A stretch of DNA of 64,000 nucleotides, taken from the NCBI GenBank assembly GCA_019671005.1, contig CM033745.1, positions 3,581,146 to 3,645,145 of the forward strand. The letters run 5' to 3'. Under the pieces are notes generated by a model. The model made no database searches. It saw nothing but the letters and a program-made list of their open reading frames with translations, and was not told the DNA's origin. The position numbers and the translations under genes are program-made. Shown here piece after piece: positions 1-12,313 of the stretch. This DNA comes from Hibiscus mutabilis. Lineage: Eukaryota > Streptophyta > Magnoliopsida > Malvales > Malvaceae. Position 1 is the first letter of the stretch. Each line of letters starts with the position of its first letter.

Positions 1-1530
1 AGGCAAGATACTCAATATAGTTACTGAATTTGGACAAATAGAGCAGGATTGCATTTGTCGGAAAACTCCAAATGCCTTGTCTATAGCCCCAAGTTGCACA
101 AAACCAGCAATAAGAGCATTCCAAGATGCTGTATTTCTCCTGATCTTTCCATCCCGTTCAATCCGTTGAAAAAGATCCATGGCTCGATCTTCATCTCCAT
201 TTTGTATGTATCCTGAGATCATGGTATTCCATGTGATAACATTAGGCTTCACATCCGACTCTTGCATTTTGATAAAGAGTTCATAAGCCTTCCCGCAGTA
301 ACCAGATTGACAATATCCTGCGATCATTGAATTCCAAGTATAAACATCTTTCTCTTCAATCACATCAAAGACTCGCCTTGCAGCTTCCAGTTCCCCACAC
401 TTAGCATACATGTCAATAAGGGAGTTCCCAACAAGCACATTGTCCATTATTCCCATCCTAAGGGCAATAGAATGAATTTCCAGCCCCATCTTTAATACTT
501 TCAAGGAAGCACAAGCAGAAACAGCACTTGTGATGGTAACACCATTAGGCTTGATCCCAGCCAAAAGCATCTCCATAAACAAAAACAAGGCGTGCCATCT
601 CCTACCATTTTGAGCAAGTCCCGAGATCATTGAGGTCCAAGTAAAGACATCAGGACTTACCCTAGAACTCTCCATCTCCTTCATCAATCCCAAAGCCACA
701 TCACATTGCCCTATCTGATTATAACTATTAACCAATATATTCCATGAAACAATACACGGTTCGATTCCTTCACCCCACATCCCATTAAACAATCTAAAAG
801 CTTCATCATTCTCACCCTTCTGACAATACGCCAACAACATTGAATTCCAAGTCACTCTATCCCTCTCATTCATGTAATCGAAAACCTCCTCGCAGAACTC
901 AATTTCCCACACTTTGCATAAACAGCTAAAACCGAATTACTAACACGTGTAAAACCAACCATCCCCAATCTAATTACTAAAGAATGCAGCAAACTCCCGG
1001 TCCTAGCATCACCACAATTAGCACAAGCTTGCAAAATCTTCGGAAACAAAAATTCATCAGGCAAAACACCATCTTCCATCATCAAAAAGAAAAGTTGCAC
1101 AACTTCCTTCCACCTCGACTCTCTTGTGTACGCACCAATCATAGCAGACCAAGTGTACAAATTCTTTTCACTCATCTTATCAAACACTTTACGAGCATCA
1201 GCCAAGGACCCACATTTGGCATACAAGCTGACAAGTTTGGTTTCAACGAAGGGGTCACTTTCTTTAACTAAATGGATTCTGGCATGGAGTTTCCGACCCA
1301 ATTCGAGAGACCCAAAATCAATGCAAGCTTGAAGTAAATTGATGAAGGTATTGGGTCTTACCTCGGACCCAGTGAGAGCAATTGAATCAAGAGCCGTCAC
1401 AGCTTCCGTTAGACGGCCTTTTCGTGCGAGGTACTTTAAATGGTTGTCTGTGAATTTTGGGGGTTGGTGTTTTTTGTGTAAGAGAAGGTGAGTTTGATTG
1501 GAGTTTGAGAAAATTCAGATAAGTTTTCAT
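1..1530 (-). CDS. PLS/DYW-type pentatricopeptide repeat (PPR) protein, At1g19720-like, 3' end outside window
   Basis: The minus strand encodes a tandem PPR protein. Repeats follow the pattern 'YTWSAMIGAY', 'VSNSVLAVYAKCGKL', 'VTWNSMLLAY', 'YTWNSMIAGYCQSGYCGKA', with alternating P/L/S motif lengths. Such proteins bind organellar transcripts and specify C-to-U editing sites. The repeat order and wording match Arabidopsis At1g19720 (DYW7) as I recall it; the DYW end would lie beyond base 1. Two breaks are visible. One base is missing near 890, after 'GKLSSAR', and the frame then stays open to the window edge. A second frame change lies near 1450-1465, because the only plausible ATG (1530) is in a different frame from the conserved 'HLKYLARKGRLTEA' segment. 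Both look like isolated single-base indels. It could be a pseudogene, but about 500 codons without any other lesion argue against old decay. Confidence 0.85.
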
Positions 1531-1690
1531 GTTTTGTTGGGATTATTACAGGAGGTTTTGAAATACAAGTAATCGTCAGATTCTCCATTTCTTACAACTA
1601 GTTTTTTTTTTCTTAATTTTTCATTTTCTTCCAAGTGGTTTTGGAGGATAAAAGATAACGGGATGGATTGAAAGATAACGGGATGGGTAT

Positions 1691-1934
1691 TTGCTAGCAC
1701 ATGGGAGGGGATGGTGGAGACCAACAACCACTTCCCTAAAGAGCTAAATAAACTTACCAAGTATGACGCGAGTAGGCGATCCCCAAACGAGGGTCATTCT
1801 CAAAGCATTCGACTTGCATCTTTGACTTAGTAGCTCCTTAAGGATTGCTCGTATCAATGCTCAGTCCACCTTTGCTCGGTCCCAAGTAGGCTTGTCAAGG
1901 CAGGATCGGCATATAATAAGAGACAGCCTTGACA
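1691..1934 (-). repeat. Truncated 3' LTR of the non-autonomous element
   Basis: This segment is near-identical to 4258-4541, apart from a roughly 40-bp internal deletion. It ends in CTTGACA on the plus strand exactly as the other LTR does. The outer 350 bp of the LTR are missing here. Confidence 0.75.
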
Positions 1935-1953
1935 TTCTCCCACACTTCCTCTT
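1935..1953 (-). other. Polypurine tract of the non-autonomous element
   Basis: On the minus strand this reads AAGAGGAAGTGTGGGAGAA directly before the TGTCAAGG start of the 3' LTR. That is the position expected for the plus-strand primer tract. Confidence 0.6.
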
Positions 1954-3029
1954 ATCGATGCCCTCATCGATGTAGTCCAATAAGAGATGGTTCTAACATT
2001 CTTCCCCACTTCTTCTATCGATGTCCTCATCGATGTCGACCTGATTCTTCATCACACGATGAGTCGATATGGACATCTGTGGCCGCTTATCCTTGATCTA
2101 TGCTTGATCTCATACGCTTCTCTAGCCCCATTATCTGAACATTCGAGCGAATAATTCAAGCCTCGATCCTGAGTTCCCTCAATTCCTTTATGACCATGTC
2201 GCATATACGTGACCATCTAGTCCGAATATGAACTCATTATGACCCAGTTCCGCTCCATCAATGTCGAGTGCTAGATTCATGCTCCCACACTTTTACTCTG
2301 ATTGTGGCTCATGCAAAACATAAGTAGCGAATCTTCGACTCAACCAATATGTGCCTTGTAGTGTCTTCGTGTCCCACGATCTAGCCATGGACCTACAAAA
2401 CACAAAATAGCATACTTGTTTCTATGCAAGAGAACTATGACTCACCACCCAATGGCTTGTCCTCGGCACTAAGCCCATCCGCCAACTATGTCCCCGCCGT
2501 ATAGTGAGATCTTCAAAGCAATGAATGTGTCACCATCTGGCCACTATCCAAGCTGGCAAGTACAGGTTCACCTTGCCCTTCATTGCTTAATGATGTAAAA
2601 TGATCTCTGGTTTCCAACACGATACAAGAATGTACTTTGTCTCTTTGCCTTTCTTTATATGGCATGTACTATAAGACATACAAGCAAATACATTAGTGAT
2701 AACCTATTCACACAAGTCTCGAACGATACCTGGTTGGTACGCATTGCCTTGCGCCTTCACCATTTGCCAAGTGAATGTACATCCATGCCCACTCGAACAA
2801 CCTTGCTCTCATGAACTCATGCATCTTGGCTTTCCAGCAGCTAATAACACTTTTCCCACAAGCCAACCCACTTTTAAAGTTATACACACTAAAAGCACAA
2901 CTTGTCTCGCTTCTCTTCTGCATCATCTTGTCGACGTCATCGTCGACTGAACAGAATGAATCCTTTCGTTACTTAAGACATCATTGTAACCTGCAAACAT
3001 AAACTTTCCACCCATGTCGCAATTATCCA

Positions 3030-3835
3030 CCCTACCTACTCCAATTACCAGAACACTTGGCGTGAGTCATAACCAATTTGCCTACCCTGCCTACTCCATC
3101 ACTTGGAGCGCTCGGTGTAGAGTCACCATAATCCTACCCTGCCTACCTCAATTACCAAGGCGCTTGGCGTAGAGTCCATTTTACCTACCCTGCCTACTCT
3201 TTCCCCAAGAGCGCTTGGTGTAGAGCCTCACAATCCTAACCTGCATACTCCTTCCCCATGAGCGCTTGGTGTAGAGCCTTACAATCCTACCCTGCCTACT
3301 CTTTCCCCAAGAGTGATTTGCATAAAGTCTCACAATCCTACCCTGCCTACTCCTTCCCCATAAGCGTTTGGTATAGAGTCACCACAATCCTACCCTGCCT
3401 ACTCTCTCCCTGAGAGCGCTTGGTGTAGAGTCTCACAATCCTACCCTGCCTACTCTCTCCCCGAGAGCGTTTGGTATAGAGTCGCCACAATCCTACCCTG
3501 CCTACTATCTCCCTGAGAGTGCTTGGTGTAGAGTCTCACAATCCTACCCTGCCTACTCTCTCCCCGAGAGTACTTGGTGTAGAGTCTCACAATCCTACCC
3601 TGCCTACTCCTTCCCCATGAGCGCTTGGCGTAGAGTCCCACAATCCTACCCTACCTACTCCTTCCCCAGGAGCGCTTGGTGTAGAGTCAACCCGCCCTGC
3701 CTACTCCACTCGTAGGAGTGCTTGGTGCGGAGTTTCACAATATCCTACCCTGCCTACCCCAATTACCAGGGCGCTTGGCGTAGAGTCATCCCGCCCTGTG
3801 TACTCCACTCGCAGGAGCGCTTGGTACGGAGTCAG
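3030..3835. repeat. Tandem array, period 51-52 bp, about 15 copies
   Basis: The unit runs from AATCCTACCCTGCC through a variable 'actc.ttcccc..gagcgcttgg' stretch to 'tgtagagtctcac'. Unit starts at 3386, 3437, 3489 and 3540 give spacings of 51, 52 and 51. Copies differ by several substitutions and the array lies inside the non-autonomous LTR element. A 51-bp unit equals 17 codons, so short open frames appear within it, but these show no other sign of coding. Confidence 0.85.
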
Positions 3836-3888
3836 CATAATCACACATTTCCAACAACAAGAAATCACAACCGGGCCTAACTAGCCTG

Positions 3889-3900
3889 GCTTTAATACCA
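3889..3900 (-). other. Primer binding site (initiator tRNA-Met type), degraded
   Basis: The minus strand reads TGGTATTAAAGC two bases after the LTR end. The consensus complement of initiator tRNA-Met is TGGTATCAGAGC, so two positions have changed. Confidence 0.65.
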
Positions 3901-3902
3901 AC

Positions 3903-4541
3903 TGTCACGACCATACCGTCCAAGCCTGGATCTGTACACCGTGCGGCACTTGAAAAGTTACTCAACCCAAACAAGTCAGCCTTCAACAAGCCCTTTATCC
4001 AAGGACATAACTCGGAAACGTCGCCTCATGATCTATCAAGCAACAGGCGCCTCGAATATCATATCCTGCAGGGCCTAGCGAATGCTAGCTGCCAACCCCT
4101 GACTCTCGCGACGAGCGCGATATGAGGCCTTCTGGCCCCAAACCGTCCCTAGGAAATCCTCCTAGAGAAACATTGTGCCATCCGCTTGGCCCCAATGCCC
4201 TCACACATAGGCCCCACTTGAGCCTAGGAGAAGGTCACTTACACCAAGGCAGCTCGGTTGCTAGCACATGGCGAGGGGGATGGTGGAGACCCAACACCAG
4301 ACCACTTCCCCCTAAAGAGCTAAATAAACTTACCAAGTATGACGCGAGTAGACGTTGCTTCGTCCCAAACGAAGACACTTTCTAGACAGGGCCTTCATTG
4401 CCTTCTCAAAGCATTCTGACTTGCATCTTTTACTTGGTAGCTCCTTAGGGATTGCTCATATCAATGCTCAGTCCACCTTTGCTCGGTCCCAAGTAGGCTT
4501 GTCAAGGCAGGATCGGCATATAATAAGAGACAACCTTGACA
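3903..4541 (-). repeat. 5' LTR of the non-autonomous element
   Basis: This is a 639-bp LTR bounded by TG...CA in the plus reading (TGTCACGACC...CTTGACA). Its distal 284 bp match the truncated copy at 1691-1934. It is GC-richer than the surrounding intergenic DNA. Confidence 0.7.
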
Positions 4542-4826
4542 CCTTGCTTGGGCAGTGGGTGTAATCCTCCGCAACTGGCTTCTTTGTGATCTCCAATTGA
4601 ATAAAGCCACGTAGAACTGAATTTGCCACGTCGGACTAGGTAAGGAAACGACGCATCTCAAATACGAAATTGAATGGGCCCAGTTCAAGCCTGCTTAAAC
4701 CCAATATATTAGGCCTTAAGTCATGTGGCCCAGGCTAATTGATCATATTGCTTTTCAAAATCCGACGAAAGATCTTTTAAAAATGTTTCTCTGTTAAACA
4801 AATGTTTAACTGCTTCTTTTTTTGGG

Positions 4827-4831
4827 CTGAC
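4827..4831 (+). repeat. Target-site duplication CTGAC, left copy
   Basis: The five bases CTGAC precede the 5' LTR. The identical CTGAC follows the 3' LTR at 15083-15087. Confidence 0.9.
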
Positions 4832-7655
4832 TGTAATACCCCAAAGTTTGCTTGTTAGTTGATTTATATTTGCTTTATATGTGCTTGGTGATTAGTTTGC
4901 AAAGTTCTTAAAATTGATAGTTTTAGTTTGGTGACTAAAACGTAAGATTTCAAAGTTTAGTGACAAAAGTGAAAGGTTGGGAAAATTATAAGGACCAAAA
5001 TGGTAATTTTCCCAATAATAAATTTTATGGTAAAAATGAATAGTTTAGATCAGAAGAATAAATTCAGTGGGAATCGGATTTTTGGTACGAGAATTGTGTA
5101 AAAAGCTAGTAAAGGTATAAGTTTTGGTAAATTTTTCGGGTAAGTATTCGAACTAGAAAATTTATGAAATTTTAATTGGAGCCTTAGTTAGACTCAAGGA
5201 ACCTTGTGCTGAAATTTGAGAATTTTCTGAGACTGTTTAGATTCGATCATATTCAATACCTTATTAATTATCGGTATTTCGAATCGAGTCTAAATTTTAG
5301 AGATGGGCCCCATTGGAGTTGGAAAATTTATAAAATATTCATTTTGAATATTTTATTATGTTTTGGTTGGTTTCTTGAGGTTGGTTGAATTTCAAGAGAA
5401 CTAGTTAGTTAGAATCTAACTATAGTCAAATTTGATTTAGTCAAATGATAGATAAGATTAATTAAATGAATAAAAAATTTATTTAATTATATGACACTTG
5501 TCATGGTAGTAATTAAAGATGAATACATGTGGCTTGGTTTGATTTATTTTTAAGTATTTGGTAATTAATAATGCCAAATGGCATTATTAAAGAAAAATAA
5601 AAAGGATAAATATGATAAAAAAATCAAACCATTATCTTCATTCTTCCAGCAAGCTTCGAAAGCCTTAGCCAAGGGAGAAAAAAAATTTCAACATCATTTT
5701 TGAGCTTACAAGGTTAGTTTTAAGGTTTTGCTATTAGATAAGAAATTAATCTCCTTGATTTTCTCTATATCTTGATATAATTTTTGCTTAATTTCCATGT
5801 GTTTTTGTTGAGTTTGGAGGATTGGTTAGATGAAGAATTATGGGGAAACTATGACAAAATTTTTGGTTTGAGGTTGGAAATGATGAAATGGAAGTGATTC
5901 AAGTATATTTTTGTTGTTAGATTAAAGAAAAAAAGTCTTGATTTTTAAAGAGGAAATTTTAAGGTTTTTGATAAAAATTGAATTGGAAGGTGTTGTAGAA
6001 GAAAGAATTGTTTAGAATGATGATATAAATGGTTTGGAGTGAAATCCCTAATTAATTGGCATTAGGGACCAATTTGCAAATTTTGAAAAGTTTGGGGACT
6101 AAATTATAAAGTTTGTTTTTGGAGTGTAGTGGCTTGAAAAATCAAGTTAAGTGATTTGGAGGCTTAATTTGAAATTTTTGGTGACTTTGGGACTTGATTG
6201 TAATTTTCGGAAATATTAGTGACCAAGTTGGAAATTTCTAAAGCTTAGGTCCTTGAGTGTATTTGATGAAAAATGCAAGGATTTAGCTTGAAATTGATGT
6301 TAGAAGCTTGAAAATGTCCTTAGGGACTAAAATGAAAAGTTTGGAATTTTTTATAAAAAGTGTGAAAAAAAAATTGGTTCGAATATGGAAATTTTTATCG
6401 GATCAATTTTATTGATTTTAGATAATTATTGGTTATTTCCATTATTATTGGTGAATTGGGAATATTCTAACATATACTTTGAAATGGTATATGTTATGAT
6501 TTTTGTAGATAATCAGTCAAATCGGGGACATAATAATCGAAAGGGGAAAGAAAAAGTACAAGACTGAAATCGAGTAGTGAGGCATTTTGATACAAGGCAA
6601 AGGTGAGTGCATGCATGTTTTTATAATATGTGATAGAAAGACTTGCGATAAGTCGACCTAAAAAGGTAATTATTTTTTTTAAAGTATAAATTATTTTAAA
6701 TGATACTTGTCTCGTATTTTTAAAGAATGGCAGCATATTGTAAAATGGAAATGGGCGTATTGGAGTATGAACTGCTCCTTTACGATTGAGTTACATGATT
6801 TAAATTATAATGCCATGCTAGCCATTATGTTATTGCAGGAAATATTTTTATATTTGCCCTTGGTCATGAATAGACAGTATTGTGGTATACCATTAGAGTC
6901 ACATGATTTCGACATGTTGCTTGTTTTCAATACCTTTGGGTGTCGCTCGTTTCGATACTTTATTGTGTCGCTTGTTTTCGATACCTTCGGGTGTCGCTCG
7001 TTTCGTCACTTTCGTGGCGCTTGTTTTCGTCATTTAATTATGGCGCTCGTAAAGAATAGTACTTTTAGTACACGACTCGTATATTAGTCACTCAATATTA
7101 CCTTGGGCTATACGATTTTTAATTGATGAATTAAATTATGTTTCAACATAATATGATATGTTTTTTTCCTGCATATTGTGAAAAGTATTATGAAATTTAA
7201 TAGGTTTTACAAGTATCATAAATTGTTTATGGTTTATTTCATGTTACTTACCTTATGCCTCACTGAGTATATTCTCAGCGTGTATTTCGGTGATACGCGT
7301 AGGTTGCCGGAATGGCTAGTGGGATAGCTTTTGCATCAGATCGGGTATTAGGGCCTACAACGCAGACAGGTTATTTCTTGTATCTATGGCATCCTATTTT
7401 ATTGTATTTAGTGGCATGTAATTAAGTAACCTGCCAGTTTTGTAAAATTTTAAATCCGGCTTGACTTGTAATAATTCGAAATTAAAACAAGATTTATATA
7501 ATTATAATACTTTATGCTTATCGTTTAAATTGGCAATATTAGTATTATGAGTTAAAAAAATTGTTAGCCTAAATTTAGCATGGTAAGTATATTGTATATT
7601 TTCTGTGACATTCTCGATTCATATTCGTGTACGGATATGGGTCGAGGGTGTTACA
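4832..7655 (+). repeat. 5' LTR of the Tekay-type element
   Basis: The 2,824-bp LTR starts TGTAATACCCC and ends GGTGTTACA. It holds a short GC-richer minisatellite at about 6910-7060 built on 'gtcgcttgttttcg' units. Short open frames inside it are repeated in the other LTR and show no coding character. Confidence 0.93.
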
Positions 7656-7660
7656 TTTAT

Positions 7661-7672
7661 TGGTATCAGAGC
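7661..7672 (+). other. Primer binding site, initiator tRNA-Met
   Basis: TGGTATCAGAGC lies five bases after the 5' LTR and is complementary to the 3' end of plant initiator tRNA-Met. It primes minus-strand DNA synthesis. Confidence 0.9.
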
Positions 7673-7808
7673 TACAGGTTTAGCCGGTTCTGGATTTATT
7701 TTTGAGTAATGAAAGTGTTTTAAAGTGTACATGCCACTAGGATGTCGTTTATACTTGAAAATGATATTTGTTTAGTTGATGCAATTGCTTATGAGTTTAG
7801 TGAATGTT

Positions 7809-9395
7809 ATGAGTACAGATGTCGGAAGGAGAGGGTTCCGACACGCTGCAGAGCAGGCAAGGCCTGAGATTGCTCCTGATGCCGGAGAAGAGGTCCAGTA
7901 GCCGGTACAGTCGGGAACGTCGGTTCAGGATCAGGGCACATTTTTGCAGACTATGAATGCTATATTGAATAGACCTCCCCGACTGAATGTGCCAAAGGAG
8001 CTAAAGACACTTGAGGCTTCGAATTTTAAAGGAAAAGAAGATGGTGATTCACTCTCAGCCGATACATGGCTTAATGATGTACAATCTATATTAGCTCGCA
8101 TCGGATGCGATGATCGAGGAAAGCTTGATGTTGTAGTTTCTCTATTGAGAGGGTCAGCTCTGATCTGGTGGAACACCATTACAGCTCGTGTGCACGAGGA
8201 GATCACCTGGCAGTTTTTCCTTCGAGAGTTTCGAAGGAAATATATCAGAGCTATTTTTGTTAAAGAGTTGAGACAGCAGTTCATCGATCTGAAGTAAGAA
8301 GGACGGTCGATTTATGAGTATGAGTGTGATTTCAACCGTCTGAGCCGATTTGCTGTTGAGCTGCTACCTACTGAGAGAACTGTTATAGACAGTTTTATTG
8401 GTGGTTTGGATTCGAGATATTAGGAGGTGTTAGTGGCCAACCTTATCCAAGATTTTCAGGATGCTGTTAATAAAGCCAAAGCGATGGAGAATGTTCGAGA
8501 CAAGGCCGAGAAAGAGACGTCTGGGCAGAAAAGAGGAGCTGAATCATTTTTTACTTCGCGATCAGCTAAGCGAGGTAAAGGTAATTTTCAGCAAGGTAAA
8601 TCTGGATATTCGGCATCTCGAGGTCAGACCAGTCAAGCTGGAAAGTCTAAGGGTACTTCGGCAAGGAATTCTGGAAACAGATCAGGAGCTCCACAGTGTA
8701 AGCACTGTAATCGGTATCATCGTGGAGAGTGCCGAAAAGTTACAGGTACCTGTTTCAACTGTGGAGAGATGGGACACTTTGTTCGAGATTGTCTAGCTCG
8801 TGAAGACATGTCGGTCCAGACAGAGAGATTAGTGGGTATGCATGGAGGCCGAGGCCGTAGATCTGCAGGTTCGTCTCGGACAGGTTCCAGGAAAGATGAC
8901 AGAGCTTCTGCTCGAGTCTGTCATATTCAGACTCGTGATGACCGAGATGATCGGGAGGATCCTGACATCATCATAGGTACTTTTCTACTTTATGGTGAAC
9001 TTGTTTTTGTTTTTATAGACACTGGATCCACACACTCCTATGTTAGTGCTAAATTGGTACGAGATAGAGGAATTCTTGTAGTGTCTACTCAGAGTAATGT
9101 GATAGCTGTCAATCCACTTGGTCAAAGTGCTCGGGTAACCAAGGTGTGTAAGGACTGTTCACTGATAGTTCAGGGACATGAGTTTTCAGCTGATTTATTG
9201 GAGTTATCTTTTGATGATTTAGAGATTATTTTGGGTATGGATTGGCTTCATGCCCATGATGCTACTGTGAGATGTCGTCAGCAACAGTTGATTTTGAGGG
9301 CAACTGATGGATCAGAGATTATAGTTTTGGGAGAAGGATCCCGGTGTTTGCAGAATGTGATTTCAACCCTTAAAGCTAAAAAGCTGTTGGAATAG
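7809..9395 (+). pseudogene. gag plus aspartic protease of the Tekay-type element, three in-frame stops
   Basis: One reading frame runs from an ATG at 7809 to a TAG at 9393. It is broken by TAG at 7899, TAA at 8295 and TAG at 8421, all in the same frame. The gag core lies at about 7950-8450. It is followed by a basic linker and two zinc knuckles at about 8697-8790, the second a canonical CX2CX4HX4C ('CFNCGEMGHFVRDC'). The retroviral-type aspartic protease active site 'FIDTGSTHSYVS' lies near 9015. Gag would package element RNA and the protease would process the polyprotein. The stops leave no functional product from this copy. Confidence 0.88.
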
Positions 9396-12278
9396 GGTTA
9401 CCAGGCTTTTCTGGCACATGTAGTGGATAATCAAAAGGATGGTAATGATCTTAGTGCCATTCCGACAGTACGAGACTTTTCGGATGTGTTTCTAGAGGAA
9501 TTGCCAGGTTTGGCACCGGAAAGGGAAGTTCAGTTTGGAATTGAGGTAATTCCAGGGACTGAACCAATATCGATGGCTCCATATAGAATGGCACCGGCAA
9601 AGTTAAGAGAATTGAAGTCACAGTTGCAAGAACTGCTGGATAAAGGTTTATTCGTCCTAGTATTTCACCGTGGGGAGCACCGGTGTTGTTTGTTAAAAAG
9701 AAAGATGGTTCATTGCGACTGTGTATTGATTATCGACAGCTGAACAAAGTGACTATTAAAAATAAGTATCCACTACCGAGAATTGAAGATTTGTTTGATC
9801 AGCTAAAAGGAGCAGCAGTGTTTTCCAAGATTGATCTTCGATCAGGCTATTATCAGTTGAAAGTCAAAGATGAGGATGATTTGAAGACAGCTTTTCGAAC
9901 AAGGTATGGTCATTGCATTTATGGACTTGATGAACTGAGTGTTTCAACCATACCTTGATCAGTTTGTAGTGGTCTTCATTGATGATATTTTGGTGTATTC
10001 GAAGACCAAAGAAGATCATGATGTGCACCTGCGAATAGTATTACAGATTTTGAGAGAAAAAAAGTTGTATGCCAAGCTCTCAAAATGTGAGTTTTGGCTG
10101 TCCGAGGTGGCTTTCTTAGGACACATTGCTTCAGTTGAGGGGATACGAGTTGATCCTAAGAAAGTACAGTCCATCCTTGAATGGAAAGTTCCCAAGAATA
10201 TTACCGAGGTTCGTAGTTTCTTGGGATTGGCTGGATACTATCGCAGGTTTGTCAAGGATTTTTCTTTGATAGCTGCTCCGCTTACCAAATTGTTGAGAAA
10301 AGATGTGCCATTTGTTTGGAATGATAAATGCCAAGAGAGTTTTGATCATTTGAAAAAGTTTTATGAAGCTCAGTATTAGTTCAGCTTTGAGTCGGGTAAG
10401 GAATTTATTCATGACAATGATGCATCTTATATTGGTTTGGGTTGCGTCTTTGATGCAAGAAGGAAAAGTGATTGCTTATGCTTCCCGACAGCTGAAAACA
10501 CATGAGAAGAATTATCCGACACATGATTTGGAGCTTGCTGCAGTAGTGTTTGCTCCGAAAGTTTGGCGACATTATCTATACGGTGAGCGTTGTCATGTTT
10601 ACACTGATCACAAAAGTTTAAAGTATCTGATGACTCAGAAAGAGTTGAATTTGAGGCAACGAAGATGGATGGAGCTAATCAAAGACTATGATCTGGTTAT
10701 TGATTATCATCCCGGCAGAGCTAATGTTGTAGCAAATGCTTTGAGCCGGAAGACATTTGCTACATTACGAGCTATGAATGCTCAGTTGAAAGGACAATCT
10801 AATAGTTCATTTTCGGTGGAATTAAGAATAAAATCAGCATTGTTGGACCGGATTAAAGAAAGTCAGCAGCAAGATAAAGAATGTACCGAAAAGATTAAAC
10901 AAGTGGAATCGGGTGAAGTGAAGAATTATGAGATTAGACCCGATGGATGTCTTTATTATAAAGACAGGTTGTATATCCCTGAAGATGCTAAGTTGAAATG
11001 GGATCTGCTTATGGAAGCTCACTATAGTCCATTGACTATACATCTAGGTGGAAACAAGATGTATCAGGATTTGAGAAGTCGATACTGGTGGCCAGGTATG
11101 AAGAGAATGATTTCAGAGTTTGTTGCTAAATGTTTGACCTGTCAGAAGGTGAAAGCAGAGCATCAAGTGCCATCAGGGAAGCTGCAGTCTATTTCTATTC
11201 CAGAATGGAAGTGGGAAAGGATTACGATGATTTTATTACAGGACTGCCTCTGACTCCCAGTAAGAAGGATTCTATCTGGGTGATTGTGGACAGATTAACC
11301 AAGACAGCTCATTTCATACCACTTCGGACAGATTATCAGATGAACAGGTATGCTGAGTTGTATATTAAACAGGTGGTTCGACTTCACGGAGTACCCTCAT
11401 CTATAGTGTCTGACAGAGATCCCAAGTTTACATCCAAGTTTTGGAAAGCATTACAGAAGGCAATGGGGACACGTTTGCATTTCAGTACAGGCTTTCATCC
11501 TCAGACTGATGGTCAGTCAGAACGGGTGATTCAGATCCTTGAGGATATGCTGAGAGCTTGTGTTATTGAATTTGAGGGATCTTGGGAAAAGTATTTGCCG
11601 TTGGCAGAATTTGCTTATAATAATAGTTATCAAGCAAGTATACAGATGGCACCATTTGAGGCGTTGTATGGCAGAAAGTGTAGATCGTCGTTGAATTGGT
11701 TCGAGTTACAGGATTACAAGATTTTAAAGCCTGATCTGTTACAAGACACAGAGGAAAAAGTAAAGATTGTGCAAGAAAATCTTTAAAAGGCTGCAGACCG
11801 ACAAAAAACATATGCGGATTTGAAAAGAAAAGATATCCAGTTTAAGGTGGGAGAAAAAGTGTTTTTAAAGGTTTCTCCTTGGAAGAAAATCATGAGATTT
11901 GGACGCAAAGGAAAGTTAAGTCCTCGATACATTGGACCGTATGAGATTTTAAAGAAAATGGGCCCTGTTGCTTATCAGTTGGCTCTTCTACCGGAAATGA
12001 GTAAAATCCACGATGTTTTTCATGTCTCCATGCTTCGAAGGTACCGATCAGATCCATCCCATGTGATTGCACCCGATGAGATCGAATTACAGTCAGACCT
12101 GACGTAGGAGGAAGAACCAGTGAGGATATTAGCTTATGGTACTAAAGAGTTGAGAAACAAGCGGATACCTTTGGTTAAAGTCTTGTGGCGTAATCATAAA
12201 GTTGAAGAAGCGACATGGGAGACGAAGGAAATGATGGAGAAGCAGTACCCACATCTGTTTAAACCAGGTACGCTCTGA
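9396..12278 (+). pseudogene. pol (RT, RNase H, integrase, chromodomain) of the Tekay-type element
   Basis: Reverse transcriptase is recognisable from '[17 protein letters not shown]' (about 9690) to 'FIDDILVYS' (about 9974). RNase H follows ('[20 protein letters not shown]'). Integrase shows its zinc-binding end ('CLTCQKVK', about 11133) and core ('SDRDPKF', 'HPQTDGQSERVIQILEDM'). A chromodomain-like tail lies at about 12120-12260. Breaks include frame changes near 9650, 10370, 10450 and 11230, stops near 11785 and 12105, and a deletion at about 9920. That deletion removes the conserved RT segment that should precede 'FMDLMN'; an in-frame TGA follows, where arginine (CGA) is usual. The product is inactive. 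Confidence 0.88.
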
Positions 12279-12300
12279 AAATTCGAGGACGAATTTTCTT

Positions 12301-12312
12301 AAGGGGGAAGAA
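12301..12312 (+). other. Polypurine tract of the Tekay-type element
   Basis: AAGGGGGAAGAA ends one base before the 3' LTR TG and follows a T-rich stretch. This is the normal plus-strand primer position. Confidence 0.85.
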
Positions 12313-12313
12313 T

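Larger units (their letters stand above)
1691..4541 (-). mobile_element. Non-autonomous LTR retrotransposon remnant, minus orientation
   Basis: A direct repeat pair (1691-1934 and 4258-4541) bounds about 2 kb with no convincing coding region. In minus orientation the right copy is a full LTR of 639 bp starting TGTCAAGG and ending CGTGACA. A methionine-tRNA-type primer site follows it, with its 2-base spacer, and a purine-rich tract adjoins the left copy. The left (3') LTR lacks about 350 bp, so the element is truncated on that side and no target-site duplication can be checked. The interior carries a 51-bp tandem array. Size and lack of pol place it among TRIM/LARD-like non-autonomous elements; the internal region could also be a heavily deleted Gypsy. 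Confidence 0.7.

Noticed and set aside
3030..3835. Regular repeat spacing suggesting a CRISPR array
   Set aside because: Units are continuous tandem copies with no unique spacers, and the sequence is plant nuclear DNA inside an LTR element.
5206..6567. Short frames inside the Tekay-type LTR
   Set aside because: They recur in both LTRs because the LTRs are copies, and show no conserved protein motif.
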